Origin: Pseudomonadota bacterium
Lineage (GTDB): Bacteria; Pseudomonadota; Alphaproteobacteria; Rhizobiales; Xanthobacteraceae
DNA: 5,611 nt
NCBI GenBank assembly: GCA_023405565.1
Contig: JAEXXW010000262.1
Span: 1 to 5,611, forward strand
Reading direction: 5' to 3'
Shown here: positions 1 to 4,959 of the stretch, one piece after another
How the letters are laid out: each line of letters opens with the position of its first letter
Numbering within the stretch: position 1 is the stretch's first letter
Program-made: the position numbers and the translations under genes
The notes under the pieces: generated by a model
What the model saw: the letters and a program-made list of their open reading frames with translations, nothing else
Database searches by the model: none
Told to the model about the DNA's origin: nothing

Positions 1-90
1 GGAGACGTGGCCGAGTGGCTGAAGGCGGCGGTTTGCTAAACCGTTATACGCTCTCAAGGCGTATCGAGGGTTCGAATCCCTCCGTCTCCG
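1..90 (+). tRNA. tRNA-Ser with GCU anticodon
   Basis: This is a complete class II tRNA. The acceptor stem pairs 1-7 with 83-89, base 90 (G) is the discriminator, and CCA is encoded at 91-93. The anticodon loop is 33-39 with anticodon GCT at 35-37, which reads serine codons AGC and AGU. The long variable arm typical of tRNA-Ser pairs 46-51 with 59-64 perfectly. The T stem pairs 66-70 with 78-82 around a TTCGAAT loop. The G discriminator and long variable arm both fit recognition by seryl-tRNA synthetase. The window begins exactly at the first base, so its promoter is not visible. tRNA-Ser genes are common integration sites, but nothing next to this one looks like an integrase gene or a duplicated 3' end. 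Confidence 0.98.
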
Positions 91-94
91 CCAT

Positions 95-110
95 GCCGAG
101 TTCTCTCGGC
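95..110 (+). terminator. hairpin just after tRNA-Ser, possible terminator or processing signal
   Basis: A perfect 6-bp stem (95-100 with 105-110) closes a TTCT loop and starts two bases after the encoded CCA. It is followed by CGATTCTAAG rather than a clear T-run. It may therefore be a weak intrinsic terminator or only a 3' trailer hairpin removed during tRNA maturation. Confidence 0.45.
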
Positions 111-228
111 CGATTCTAAGATTCGCATGCACAGGACGGGGGAGTGGGGGCATCGCATGCCCGGCTCAGCGCCCAGTTGCCGTCGCTAAGAATAATCCCC
201 TAACGTCCAAACCGGATCAGTTTCTCGG

Positions 229-268
229 ATTATTTCTAAAATAATTCAATTATTTCAATTACTTAAAA
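229..268. promoter_or_regulatory. AT-rich block with inverted and direct repeats, candidate regulatory site
   Basis: This is an abrupt AT-rich island in GC-rich surroundings. It contains a perfect 7-bp inverted repeat (229-235 and 239-245, spacer CTA). It also contains two copies of TTCAATTA at 245-252 and 254-261, a 9-bp period. Such a block upstream of a highly expressed porin could be an UP element or a regulator binding site. That is inference from position and composition only. Confidence 0.25.
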
Positions 269-363
269 GATGTGTCGTGGTTCCTTCGCCCGCATCAAGA
301 TCAAGTGCCATTTGTGCAACACGGGTTTGAAAACATTCGAAAGAGGCTGTGAACGGGGCGTTT

Positions 364-515
364 CTCGATTGCGGAACAAAGGCGGTCGAGTAATCTCACT
401 CTCGCGACGGAGGGGGCGTCCCCAAGTCGCGCTGCCCAGCTGTCTCTCGGGGGATTCGAAGGAGAGCTGGGTAGTTCGCGGGGAATAGGGGAACCTCATT
501 GGGTGGCATCACCCA
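364..515 (+). promoter_or_regulatory. structured RNA segment, probable porin 5' leader or small RNA
   Basis: Four consecutive hairpins can be drawn by eye. The first pairs 364-372 with 382-390 (9 bp, two G-U pairs). The second pairs 403-408 with 426-431 and encloses a short G4/C4 stem at 412-423. The third pairs 435-441 with 465-471 and extends by three more pairs past a two-base bulge. The fourth pairs 500-505 with 510-515 around a GCAT loop. Spacing between them is short and the last lies 31 bases before the porin Shine-Dalgarno sequence. This density suggests a structured leader or a separate small RNA on the + strand. I do not recognise a known RNA family. The strand is inferred from the porin direction. 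Confidence 0.4.
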
Positions 516-546
516 GCGGAGTTTTGACCCTCCCTAAAGCAAACTT

Positions 547-551
547 GGAGG
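547..551 (+). promoter_or_regulatory. porin ribosome binding site, potentially sequestered
   Basis: GGAGG lies 6 bases before the porin ATG and fixes the start at 558. The same bases are complementary to CCTCC at 529-533. An overlapping segment, GAGGTTC at 548-554, is perfectly complementary over 7 bp to GAACCTC at 491-497. Either pairing would hide the Shine-Dalgarno sequence. Confidence 0.85.
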
Positions 552-557
552 TTCAAC

Positions 558-2048
558 ATGAAGATGGTGAAAAGCCTTCTCCTCGGTTCCGCTGCAGGAT
601 TGATTGCGGTTGCTGGGGCGCAGGCGGCTGACCTTCCCGTAAAGGCCAAAGCGGTCGAGTACGTGAAAGTCTGCAGCCTGTACGGCGTCGGCTACTATTA
701 TATCCCGGGCACGGACACCTGCATCAAGATCGGTGGCTATGTCCGTTACGAGGCCTACCACAACTACACGACCGGCAACTACGTTGACCGGAACGTGGTC
801 GGCCATTTCACGCGCAACTCGGAAACCTTCGCTCAGCAGGCCCGCTTCCGTCTGACCACGGACGTGCGCACGCAGACCGAATACGGTACGCTGCGCTCGT
901 ATGTCAGCTTCGGCCTCAACTGGCTGAACTCGGCTGACGACAATGCCCTGCCGGCTGGCGTGGGCAACTTCGGCTTCGCTCTCGAGCGCGCCTTCATCCA
1001 GTTCGCCGGCTTCACCTTCGGCCGCTCGGACACCTTCTTCGGCTTCTATAACGGCGCCGCCTATGGCCTCGTGCCAGTCCTGCTGGACGGCTCCTCGGGT
1101 CCGTCGGGTCATAACGTCGCTGCCTATACCTGGCAGTTCGGCAACGGCCTGTCGGCGACCCTCGCGATCGAAGACGCGTCGTCCCGCTCGAAGCCGATCA
1201 CTGACCTGAACGCCGCCTTTATCGGCGCGGCCAACGACGCCAGTGGTCAGAAGGTTCCGGACATCGTCGGTAACATCCGCGTCGACCAGGCCTGGGGTTC
1301 GGCCCAGATCATGGGTGCCCTGCATCAGGTCTCGGCTCGCTACTACAATGCGGCCACGCCGGGCTTCGGCGCCTGCATTGGCGGCAACGTGAGCACCACC
1401 GTCTGCGACAAGCCGAGCGACGAATGGGGCTGGGCGGTCGGCGGCGGTCTGACCCTGAAGATGCCTTGGGATGCCAAGGACACCTTCTCGGGTGTGATCG
1501 CTTACGGCAAGGGCGCGACCGGCTTCGTGGCTTACGGCAATCCCGGCGCAAACTTCATCCACAAGTCGGGCGTTGCCGCTGGCTACACCTCTGACGCAGT
1601 CTTTGCAGTGATTGGCGGTGCTGGCAGCGATCTCGAGCTGACCACGGCTTGGGGCGGTACGGCAGCGTTCGAACACTACTGGACGCCGAGCCTGCGCACC
1701 TCGATCGTCGGTGCTTACTTGAACATCAGCTACTCCGATCAGGCCAAGGCGATGATCGCAGCAACTGGTTGCGGCGGTGGTGCCGGTGGTACCAGCCTCG
1801 TGACCGTTCCGGCCGCTGGTTGTAACCCGGACTTCTCAATGTGGCGCATCGCTTCGCGCACCATGTGGAACCCGGTGCAGAACCTCGATATCGGTGTTGA
1901 AGTGGCTTACAATAAAATCAACACCGCCTTCGCTTCTCCGGCAGGCACCGTGACCGCTGGCAACGGCTTGGCCACTGGCCTCTATCCGATCCAGGACGAA
2001 GGTTACTGGTCGGCTGCCTTCCGCGTGCAGCGCAACTTCTGGCCGTGA
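558..2048 (+). CDS. outer-membrane porin, alphaproteobacterial Porin_2-like family
   Basis: This is a 496-residue general porin that should form a beta-barrel pore in the outer membrane for small hydrophilic solutes. Residues 1-23 are a Sec signal peptide: a Lys-containing start, then a hydrophobic core, then AQA before the mature ADLPVKA. The family hallmark follows at residues 39-63, with two cysteines (C39, C55) flanking a tyrosine-rich segment and then IKIGGYVRYE. The rest shows alternating aromatic and polar strand patterns with long Gly/Ala/Ser loops, and ends in VQRNFWP, typical of these proteins. Four further cysteines sit in two close pairs (C273/C283 and C405/C422), suggesting loop disulfides. 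GGAGG six bases upstream fixes the ATG. The gene stands alone, with a long structured leader and its own terminator, which fits an abundant, post-transcriptionally controlled envelope protein. Family assignment is by recognition and the exact substrate is unknown. Confidence 0.95.
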   Translation: MKMVKSLLLGSAAGLIAVAGAQAADLPVKAKAVEYVKVCSLYGVGYYYIPGTDTCIKIGGYVRYEAYHNYTTGNYVDRNVVGHFTRNSETFAQQARFRLTTDVRTQTEYGTLRSYVSFGLNWLNSADDNALPAGVGNFGFALERAFIQFAGFTFGRSDTFFGFYNGAAYGLVPVLLDGSSGPSGHNVAAYTWQFGNGLSATLAIEDASSRSKPITDLNAAFIGAANDASGQKVPDIVGNIRVDQAWGSAQIMGALHQVSARYYNAATPGFGACIGGNVSTTVCDKPSDEWGWAVGGGLTLKMPWDAKDTFSGVIAYGKGATGFVAYGNPGANFIHKSGVAAGYTSDAVFAVIGGAGSDLELTTAWGGTAAFEHYWTPSLRTSIVGAYLNISYSDQAKAMIAATGCGGGAGGTSLVTVPAAGCNPDFSMWRIASRTMWNPVQNLDIGVEVAYNKINTAFASPAGTVTAGNGLATGLYPIQDEGYWSAAFRVQRNFWP

Positions 2049-2086
2049 TCGTCTGATCCCGACCTAGAGTTACAAGCCTAAGCGAG

Positions 2087-2112
2087 CCCCCGGTCGAAAG
2101 ACCGGGGGTTTT
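2087..2112 (+). terminator. rho-independent terminator of the porin gene
   Basis: A perfect 9-bp GC-rich stem pairs 2087-2095 with 2100-2108. It is closed by a GAAA tetraloop and followed directly by TTTT and then GCTTT. It starts 38 bases after the porin stop codon and is a textbook intrinsic terminator on the + strand. Confidence 0.95.
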
Positions 2113-2166
2113 GCTTTGCCGGTAGCATCGCGTTGGTCAGACGCCGTGATCGTCACTTCAACGTGA

Positions 2167-2196
2167 GCGACAGGGCAAGCGCCGAAAATTTATAAG
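2167..2196 (+). promoter_or_regulatory. candidate housekeeping promoter for the superoxide dismutase gene
   Basis: TATAAG at 2191-2196 matches the -10 consensus at five of six positions. GCGACA at 2167-2172 is a weaker -35 at an 18-base spacing. Transcription would start near 2203, giving a leader of about 130 bases. This is prediction from consensus only. Confidence 0.35.
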
Positions 2197-2217
2197 CTTT
2201 GAGTTGTCATTGCGCCT

Positions 2218-2249
2218 GGAACATCGATTTATGTTCCTGCTTTTGCTTT
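2218..2249 (+). terminator. terminator-like hairpin in the sod leader, possible attenuator
   Basis: A perfect 7-bp stem pairs 2218-2224 with 2231-2237 around a CGATTT loop. It is followed by the T-rich run TGCTTTTGCTTT. Porin read-through is already stopped at 2087-2112, so this may be a backup terminator. If the promoter at 2167-2196 is real, it could instead be an attenuator about 15 bases into the sod transcript. The stem is only moderately GC-rich, so efficiency is uncertain. Confidence 0.35.
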
Positions 2250-2318
2250 ACGACATCGATTTCAACGGATCGCCCAAGGCTCATTTGGGCGCATCGCTTA
2301 ACGCTCGCCGGGGTGGCG

Positions 2319-2324
2319 AAGGAG
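2319..2324 (+). promoter_or_regulatory. ribosome binding site that selects the sod start
   Basis: AAGGAG ends 7 bases before the ATG at 2332. A competing ATG at 2328 lies only 3 bases from it and opens a frame that stops at 2403-2405, so 2332 is the real start. A 5-bp hairpin (2305-2309 with 2315-2319) abuts the Shine-Dalgarno sequence. Just upstream, a stem pairs 2271-2277 with 2285-2291. Confidence 0.85.
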
Positions 2325-2331
2325 CATATGA

Positions 2332-3057
2332 ATGAACAGACGCCAAAGCTTGAAACTGATGGCTGGCGCCGTGGGGCTGATTGCAACGTCAGGCGCAGTC
2401 AGTAGGGTGGCCTTTGCGCAAACGGCGCCGGCGCAACCGGCAGGTCCGTTCAAGTTGCCGCCACTGGGTTATGCCTTTGACGCGCTTGAGCCGCACATCG
2501 ATGCCCAGACCATGATGATTCATCATGATCGTCATCATGCCGCCTATGTGAATGCGGCCAATCAACTGGCGGCACGCTGGGCCGAGCTCGGAACAACCCC
2601 TATCGAGACAACATTGGCAGATCTCAGCAAGGTGCCCGAGACCATCCGTACCGGCGTCCGCAACAACCTTGGCGGGCACTGGAATCATTCGTTCTTCTGG
2701 GAACTGATGGCACCCGGCGGTGCGAAAGAACCAGCCGGCGATCTGAAAGCCGCCATCGACAAGGAATTCGGCGGCACCAATGGCCTGATCGAGAAGGTGA
2801 ACGCGGCGGGTGCTGGCCGCTTCGGTTCAGGCTGGGCCTGGCTTGTCGTCAACAAGGACAAGAAGCTCGATATCATCAGTACGGCCAATCAGGACACGCC
2901 GCTGGAACTCGGGGCGAAGCCCGTTCTCGGCGTCGATGTCTGGGAGCACGCCTATTATCTCAAGTATCAGAACCGCCGGCCCGACTATCTGAAAGCCTGG
3001 TGGAATACGGTCAACTGGAGCAAGGCTGACGAAAATTTCAAGAAAGCCTCAGGCTGA
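2332..3057 (+). CDS. exported Mn/Fe-family superoxide dismutase, Mn-type residues
   Basis: This 241-residue enzyme converts superoxide to oxygen and hydrogen peroxide. The metal ligands are clear by comparison with E. coli SodA: H64 (in IHHDRHH), H119 (in NHSFFW), D202 and H206 (in DVWEHAYY). The active-site tyrosine is Y72. The hydrogen-bonding glutamine is Q187 in the ANQD motif, with G114-G115 at the alternative site; that arrangement marks manganese rather than iron preference. Unlike cytoplasmic SodA, it has an N-terminal extension of about 40 residues. That extension has a twin-arginine start (NRRQSLK), a hydrophobic core and a likely cleavage after AFA (residue 29). Export of the folded enzyme to the periplasm by the Tat system is therefore likely. 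It appears to be a single-gene unit, with a hairpin-rich leader and its own terminator. Metal preference and export are inferred, while the family is certain. Confidence 0.96.
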   Translation: MNRRQSLKLMAGAVGLIATSGAVSRVAFAQTAPAQPAGPFKLPPLGYAFDALEPHIDAQTMMIHHDRHHAAYVNAANQLAARWAELGTTPIETTLADLSKVPETIRTGVRNNLGGHWNHSFFWELMAPGGAKEPAGDLKAAIDKEFGGTNGLIEKVNAAGAGRFGSGWAWLVVNKDKKLDIISTANQDTPLELGAKPVLGVDVWEHAYYLKYQNRRPDYLKAWWNTVNWSKADENFKKASG

Positions 3058-3070
3058 CCATCTGGCATGA

Positions 3071-3109
3071 CGCACAGTGGCCGGGATCAAACCCGGCTGC
3101 AGTGCGTTT
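3071..3109 (+). terminator. terminator hairpin after the superoxide dismutase gene
   Basis: A long stem starts 14 bases after the sod stop. Outer pairs join 3071-3075 with 3102-3106. After one A-A mismatch, the stem continues 3077-3085 with 3092-3100, including two G-U pairs, around an ATCAAA loop. A short TTT follows. It lies between convergent genes and may also limit read-through from smpB. Confidence 0.7.
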
Positions 3110-3212
3110 GAGCGCGGTGGGCACTTATCCTCACGCGATCTCTCAGCTTCATTCGATACGTTAGCGATGATGGGTGTCGCTCGACCAAAATATGAGCCGT
3201 TTGGGGCAAGCA

Positions 3213-3686
3213 TTAGCCCTTGGCGCGCAGCAGCCGCCCGCGCTCGCGGTCCCAGCTCCTCTGTTTGAGCGTATCACGCTTATCGTGCAGTTTTTTACCG
3301 CGCGCGAGTGCGATTTCCAGTTTGGCACGCCCCTTATCGTTAAAGTAAAACTTGAGCGGAACAACGGTAAAGCCTTGGCGCTCGACAGCGCCGATCAGCT
3401 TGTTGATCTGGCGCTTGTGAAGCAGCAGCTTGCGTGGCCGCTTCGGCGCGTGGTTCTCGCGGCCGGCCTGGAGATATTCCGGGATATTGCAATTGATCAG
3501 CCAGACTTCACCGTTGCGGGCGTCGGCATAGGATTCCGCGATCGTCGCCTTGCCAGACCGCAGCGACTTAACTTCGCTGCCTGTCAGAGCAACGCCGGCC
3601 TCAAAGGTTTCGCCGATCTCATAATTGAAGCGCGCCTTGCGATTGTCAGCGACAATTTTCAGGGCGCGCTCTTTCGCCTGTGCCAT
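3213..3686 (-). CDS. smpB: SsrA-binding protein SmpB
   Basis: SmpB binds transfer-messenger RNA and delivers it to ribosomes stalled on broken messages. The incomplete protein is then tagged for degradation and the ribosome is released. The 157-residue length is normal. The N-terminal RNA-binding beta-barrel shows the family segments [24 protein letters not shown] and INCNIPEY. The core [12 protein letters not shown] and the basic [12 protein letters not shown] lead into the charged C-terminal tail [13 protein letters not shown], which enters the decoding region and mRNA channel. An in-frame TGA lies two codons upstream of the ATG, so this is the first possible ATG start. No strong Shine-Dalgarno sequence is visible; only TTGAGAG abuts the ATG. 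It lies 142 bases downstream of dapA on the same strand, so co-transcription is possible but not shown. It converges with the dismutase gene. Confidence 0.98.
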   Translation of the reverse strand: MAQAKERALKIVADNRKARFNYEIGETFEAGVALTGSEVKSLRSGKATIAESYADARNGEVWLINCNIPEYLQAGRENHAPKRPRKLLLHKRQINKLIGAVERQGFTVVPLKFYFNDKGRAKLEIALARGKKLHDKRDTLKQRSWDRERGRLLRAKG

Positions 3687-3828
3687 CTCTCAAGCCACTC
3701 GAATTCTTTCAACGGCCGACCTCGGACAAGGCGGCAGATCGGCTCCCCTATATCGGAGAGGTGGCATCGAATTGCCACCCGCGATTGCGGCTCCTTGCTT
3801 GCCGCCTCGGCAGTGAGCTGAAAACGCT
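3687..3828 (-). other. dapA-smpB spacer with several hairpins
   Basis: This 142-base spacer holds no gene. On the smpB strand it offers a 5-bp hairpin soon after the dapA stop (3800-3804 with 3808-3812). Next comes a perfect 7-bp stem around a 6-base loop (3760-3766 with 3773-3779), and then a short stem in the 3742-3761 segment. None has a T-run in the dapA direction, so none is a clear terminator. They could be mRNA-stabilising or processing structures between two co-transcribed genes. A separate smpB promoter is also possible: TTGTCC and GAATTC occur 17 bases apart on the minus strand, but this is a weak match. Confidence 0.4.
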
Positions 3829-4719
3829 TTAGTTGATCAGGCCGGCATGGACCATCGCGCTGCGGATGGCGGCCTTGGTAGGGGCCGTGACCGGCAGGAG
3901 CGGAAGGCGAACCTCTTCACTGCCGCGCTCCAGAAGGCTCAATCCGTATTTTGCTCCGGCGAGACCCGGCTCCAGAAAGATTGCATTGTGCAGTGGTACA
4001 AGGCGGTCCTGGATCACCATGCCCTGCTTGTAGTCGCCCGAGAGCGTAAGATTCTGCAATTGCTTGCAAAGCGCGGGCGCGACATTCGAAACGACCGAGA
4101 TGCAACCGTGGCCGCCGGCGGCATTGAAGGCCAACGCCGTCATATCCTCACCCGAGAGCTGGATGAAATCCGGCCCCATCGCCTGACGCTGCAATGATAC
4201 GCGCGCGAGATTGCCTGTGGCGTCCTTCACGCCGGCAATGTTTTTCAGTTCGAACAGCCGCTTCATGGTGTCGACCGACATGTCGACAACGGAGCGCGGC
4301 GGGATGTTGTAGATGATGATCGGAATGCCGATCACATCATTCACCGCCTTGAAGTGCTGATACATGCCTTCCTGGGTTGGCTTGTTGTAGTAAGGCGTAA
4401 CAACGAGGACGGCATCAGCACCGGCCTTTTCGGCATGGCGTGCGAGCGCGACGGCTTCGGTCGTCGAATTGGATCCAGCGCCGGCGATAACCGGCACACG
4501 CCCCTTGGCCTGCGAAATGCACCATTCGACCACCTTGTAATGTTCGTCATGCGACAAGGTCGGGCTCTCGCCCGTGGTCCCGACTGGAACCAGTCCATCG
4601 GTGCCCTCGGTGATCTGCCATTCCACGAAATCGCGGAATCCCTCTTCATCAAGTTTGCCGTCGCGGAACGGTGTCACCAGGGCGGTGAAAGACCCACGGA
4701 ACTTTCCATTTGCAGTCAT
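3829..4719 (-). CDS. dapA: 4-hydroxy-tetrahydrodipicolinate synthase
   Basis: DapA condenses pyruvate with aspartate-4-semialdehyde, the first committed step of lysine and diaminopimelate synthesis, in the cytoplasm. The 296-residue length is typical for this TIM-barrel family. Key residues are visible: GTTGES with T48/T49, the VTPYYNKP loop (Y111), Y137 and R142 in YNIPPRS, and the Schiff-base lysine K165 in [10 protein letters not shown] chose the ATG at 4719, giving [18 protein letters not shown], because it matches the family N-terminus and has AGGA eight bases upstream. The frame stays open to an ATG at 4848, but that would add 43 residues with no family resemblance. smpB follows on the same strand, and the putative lytic transglycosylase gene diverges from the other side. 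The lysine-binding site cannot be judged by eye. Confidence 0.98.
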   Translation of the reverse strand: MTANGKFRGSFTALVTPFRDGKLDEEGFRDFVEWQITEGTDGLVPVGTTGESPTLSHDEHYKVVEWCISQAKGRVPVIAGAGSNSTTEAVALARHAEKAGADAVLVVTPYYNKPTQEGMYQHFKAVNDVIGIPIIIYNIPPRSVVDMSVDTMKRLFELKNIAGVKDATGNLARVSLQRQAMGPDFIQLSGEDMTALAFNAAGGHGCISVVSNVAPALCKQLQNLTLSGDYKQGMVIQDRLVPLHNAIFLEPGLAGAKYGLSLLERGSEEVRLPLLPVTAPTKAAIRSAMVHAGLIN

Positions 4720-4959
4720 GACGGCGATCCTACGGCCAATTGCCGCGCCTGTACCCGGCGCTTTATGGGGCCGATCAATAGCGGTTCGCCAAAGCGGATT
4801 AAAGCGAATGTTATCGGCTGGTTCGATTGCGGTATTCCGTGCCCGCAATCCCGCCTTTTTCGGATGTCACGTCTTGGTTGCGGGCCGTTAATTGGTTTCT
4901 CAGCATAATCAAGGCAGTAGCTCGTCAGCAGAAGCCGATTCGGGGCGGAGGACGTTGTT
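4720..4959. promoter_or_regulatory. divergent dapA/transglycosylase regulatory region with repeated arms
   Basis: This 240-bp region must hold promoters for both directions. GATTGCGG at 4825-4832 pairs with CCGCAATC at 4843-4850 around a 10-base loop, and CCGCCTTTTT follows on the + strand. The second arm, GCCCGCAA at 4841-4848, is also perfectly complementary to TTGCGGGC at 4878-4885, so the two pairings exclude each other. CATAAT at 4904-4909 is a possible -10 element for the rightward gene, but I see no matching -35. On the minus strand no promoter is convincing. The arms could be RNA structures or a repeated protein-binding sequence. Confidence 0.4.
4947..4952 (+). promoter_or_regulatory. 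ribosome binding site selecting a TTG start
   Basis: GGAGGA lies 7 bases before TTG at 4960. It is the strongest Shine-Dalgarno sequence in the window. The reading frame has a TAG at 4918-4920 and no in-frame ATG before 5401, so the TTG is the best start. Confidence 0.85.

Larger units (their letters stand above)
94..557. other. 464-bp gene-free stretch between tRNA-Ser and the porin
   Basis: No convincing protein gene is visible here. Open frames at about 263-499 on either strand lack a ribosome binding site and overlap strong hairpins. From left to right the stretch holds the tRNA-proximal hairpin (95-110), a GC-rich hairpin at 148-162 (6-bp stem, CGC loop), an AT-rich block at 229-268, and a structured segment at 364-515. 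The last part runs into the porin Shine-Dalgarno sequence. The likeliest content is the porin promoter plus a long 5' leader. I could not place a convincing -35/-10 pair. Confidence 0.6.

Noticed and set aside
125..162. Two GCATGC hexamers near the tRNA
   Set aside because: They are short palindromes that can recur by chance. The second is simply part of a small hairpin at 148-162 with no evident role.
1..170. tRNA-Ser as an attachment site of an integrated element
   Set aside because: There is no integrase gene, no repeated tRNA 3' end within the window, and the neighbouring genes are ordinary chromosomal genes.
234..240. TTCTAAA as an Irr iron-control element
   Set aside because: Only one half of the palindromic rhizobial motif is present and the other half does not match, so it may be chance in AT-rich DNA.
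270..488. 72-codon frame with a CxxC-like start upstream of the porin
   Set aside because: There is no Shine-Dalgarno before its ATG, it runs straight through three strong hairpins, and its second half is low-information Arg/Ser sequence.
524..529. TTGACC as a porin -35 element
   Set aside because: Seventeen bases downstream lies the Shine-Dalgarno sequence rather than any -10 element, so it would leave no leader.
534..1676. 380-codon open frame antisense to the porin
   Set aside because: It lies opposite the well-supported porin. Its protein is an Arg/Ala/Val/Gly-rich mixture with no family features, as expected from the complement of GC-rich codons.
2199..2405. 68-codon frame overlapping the sod start
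   Set aside because: It overlaps the dismutase signal-peptide region in another frame, covers leader hairpins and has no family features. Its ATG at 2328 is too close to the ribosome binding site.
4720..4848. 43-codon upstream extension of dapA to an earlier ATG
   Set aside because: The added residues do not resemble DapA. The internal ATG at 4719 has AGGA at good spacing and gives the family N-terminus and normal length.
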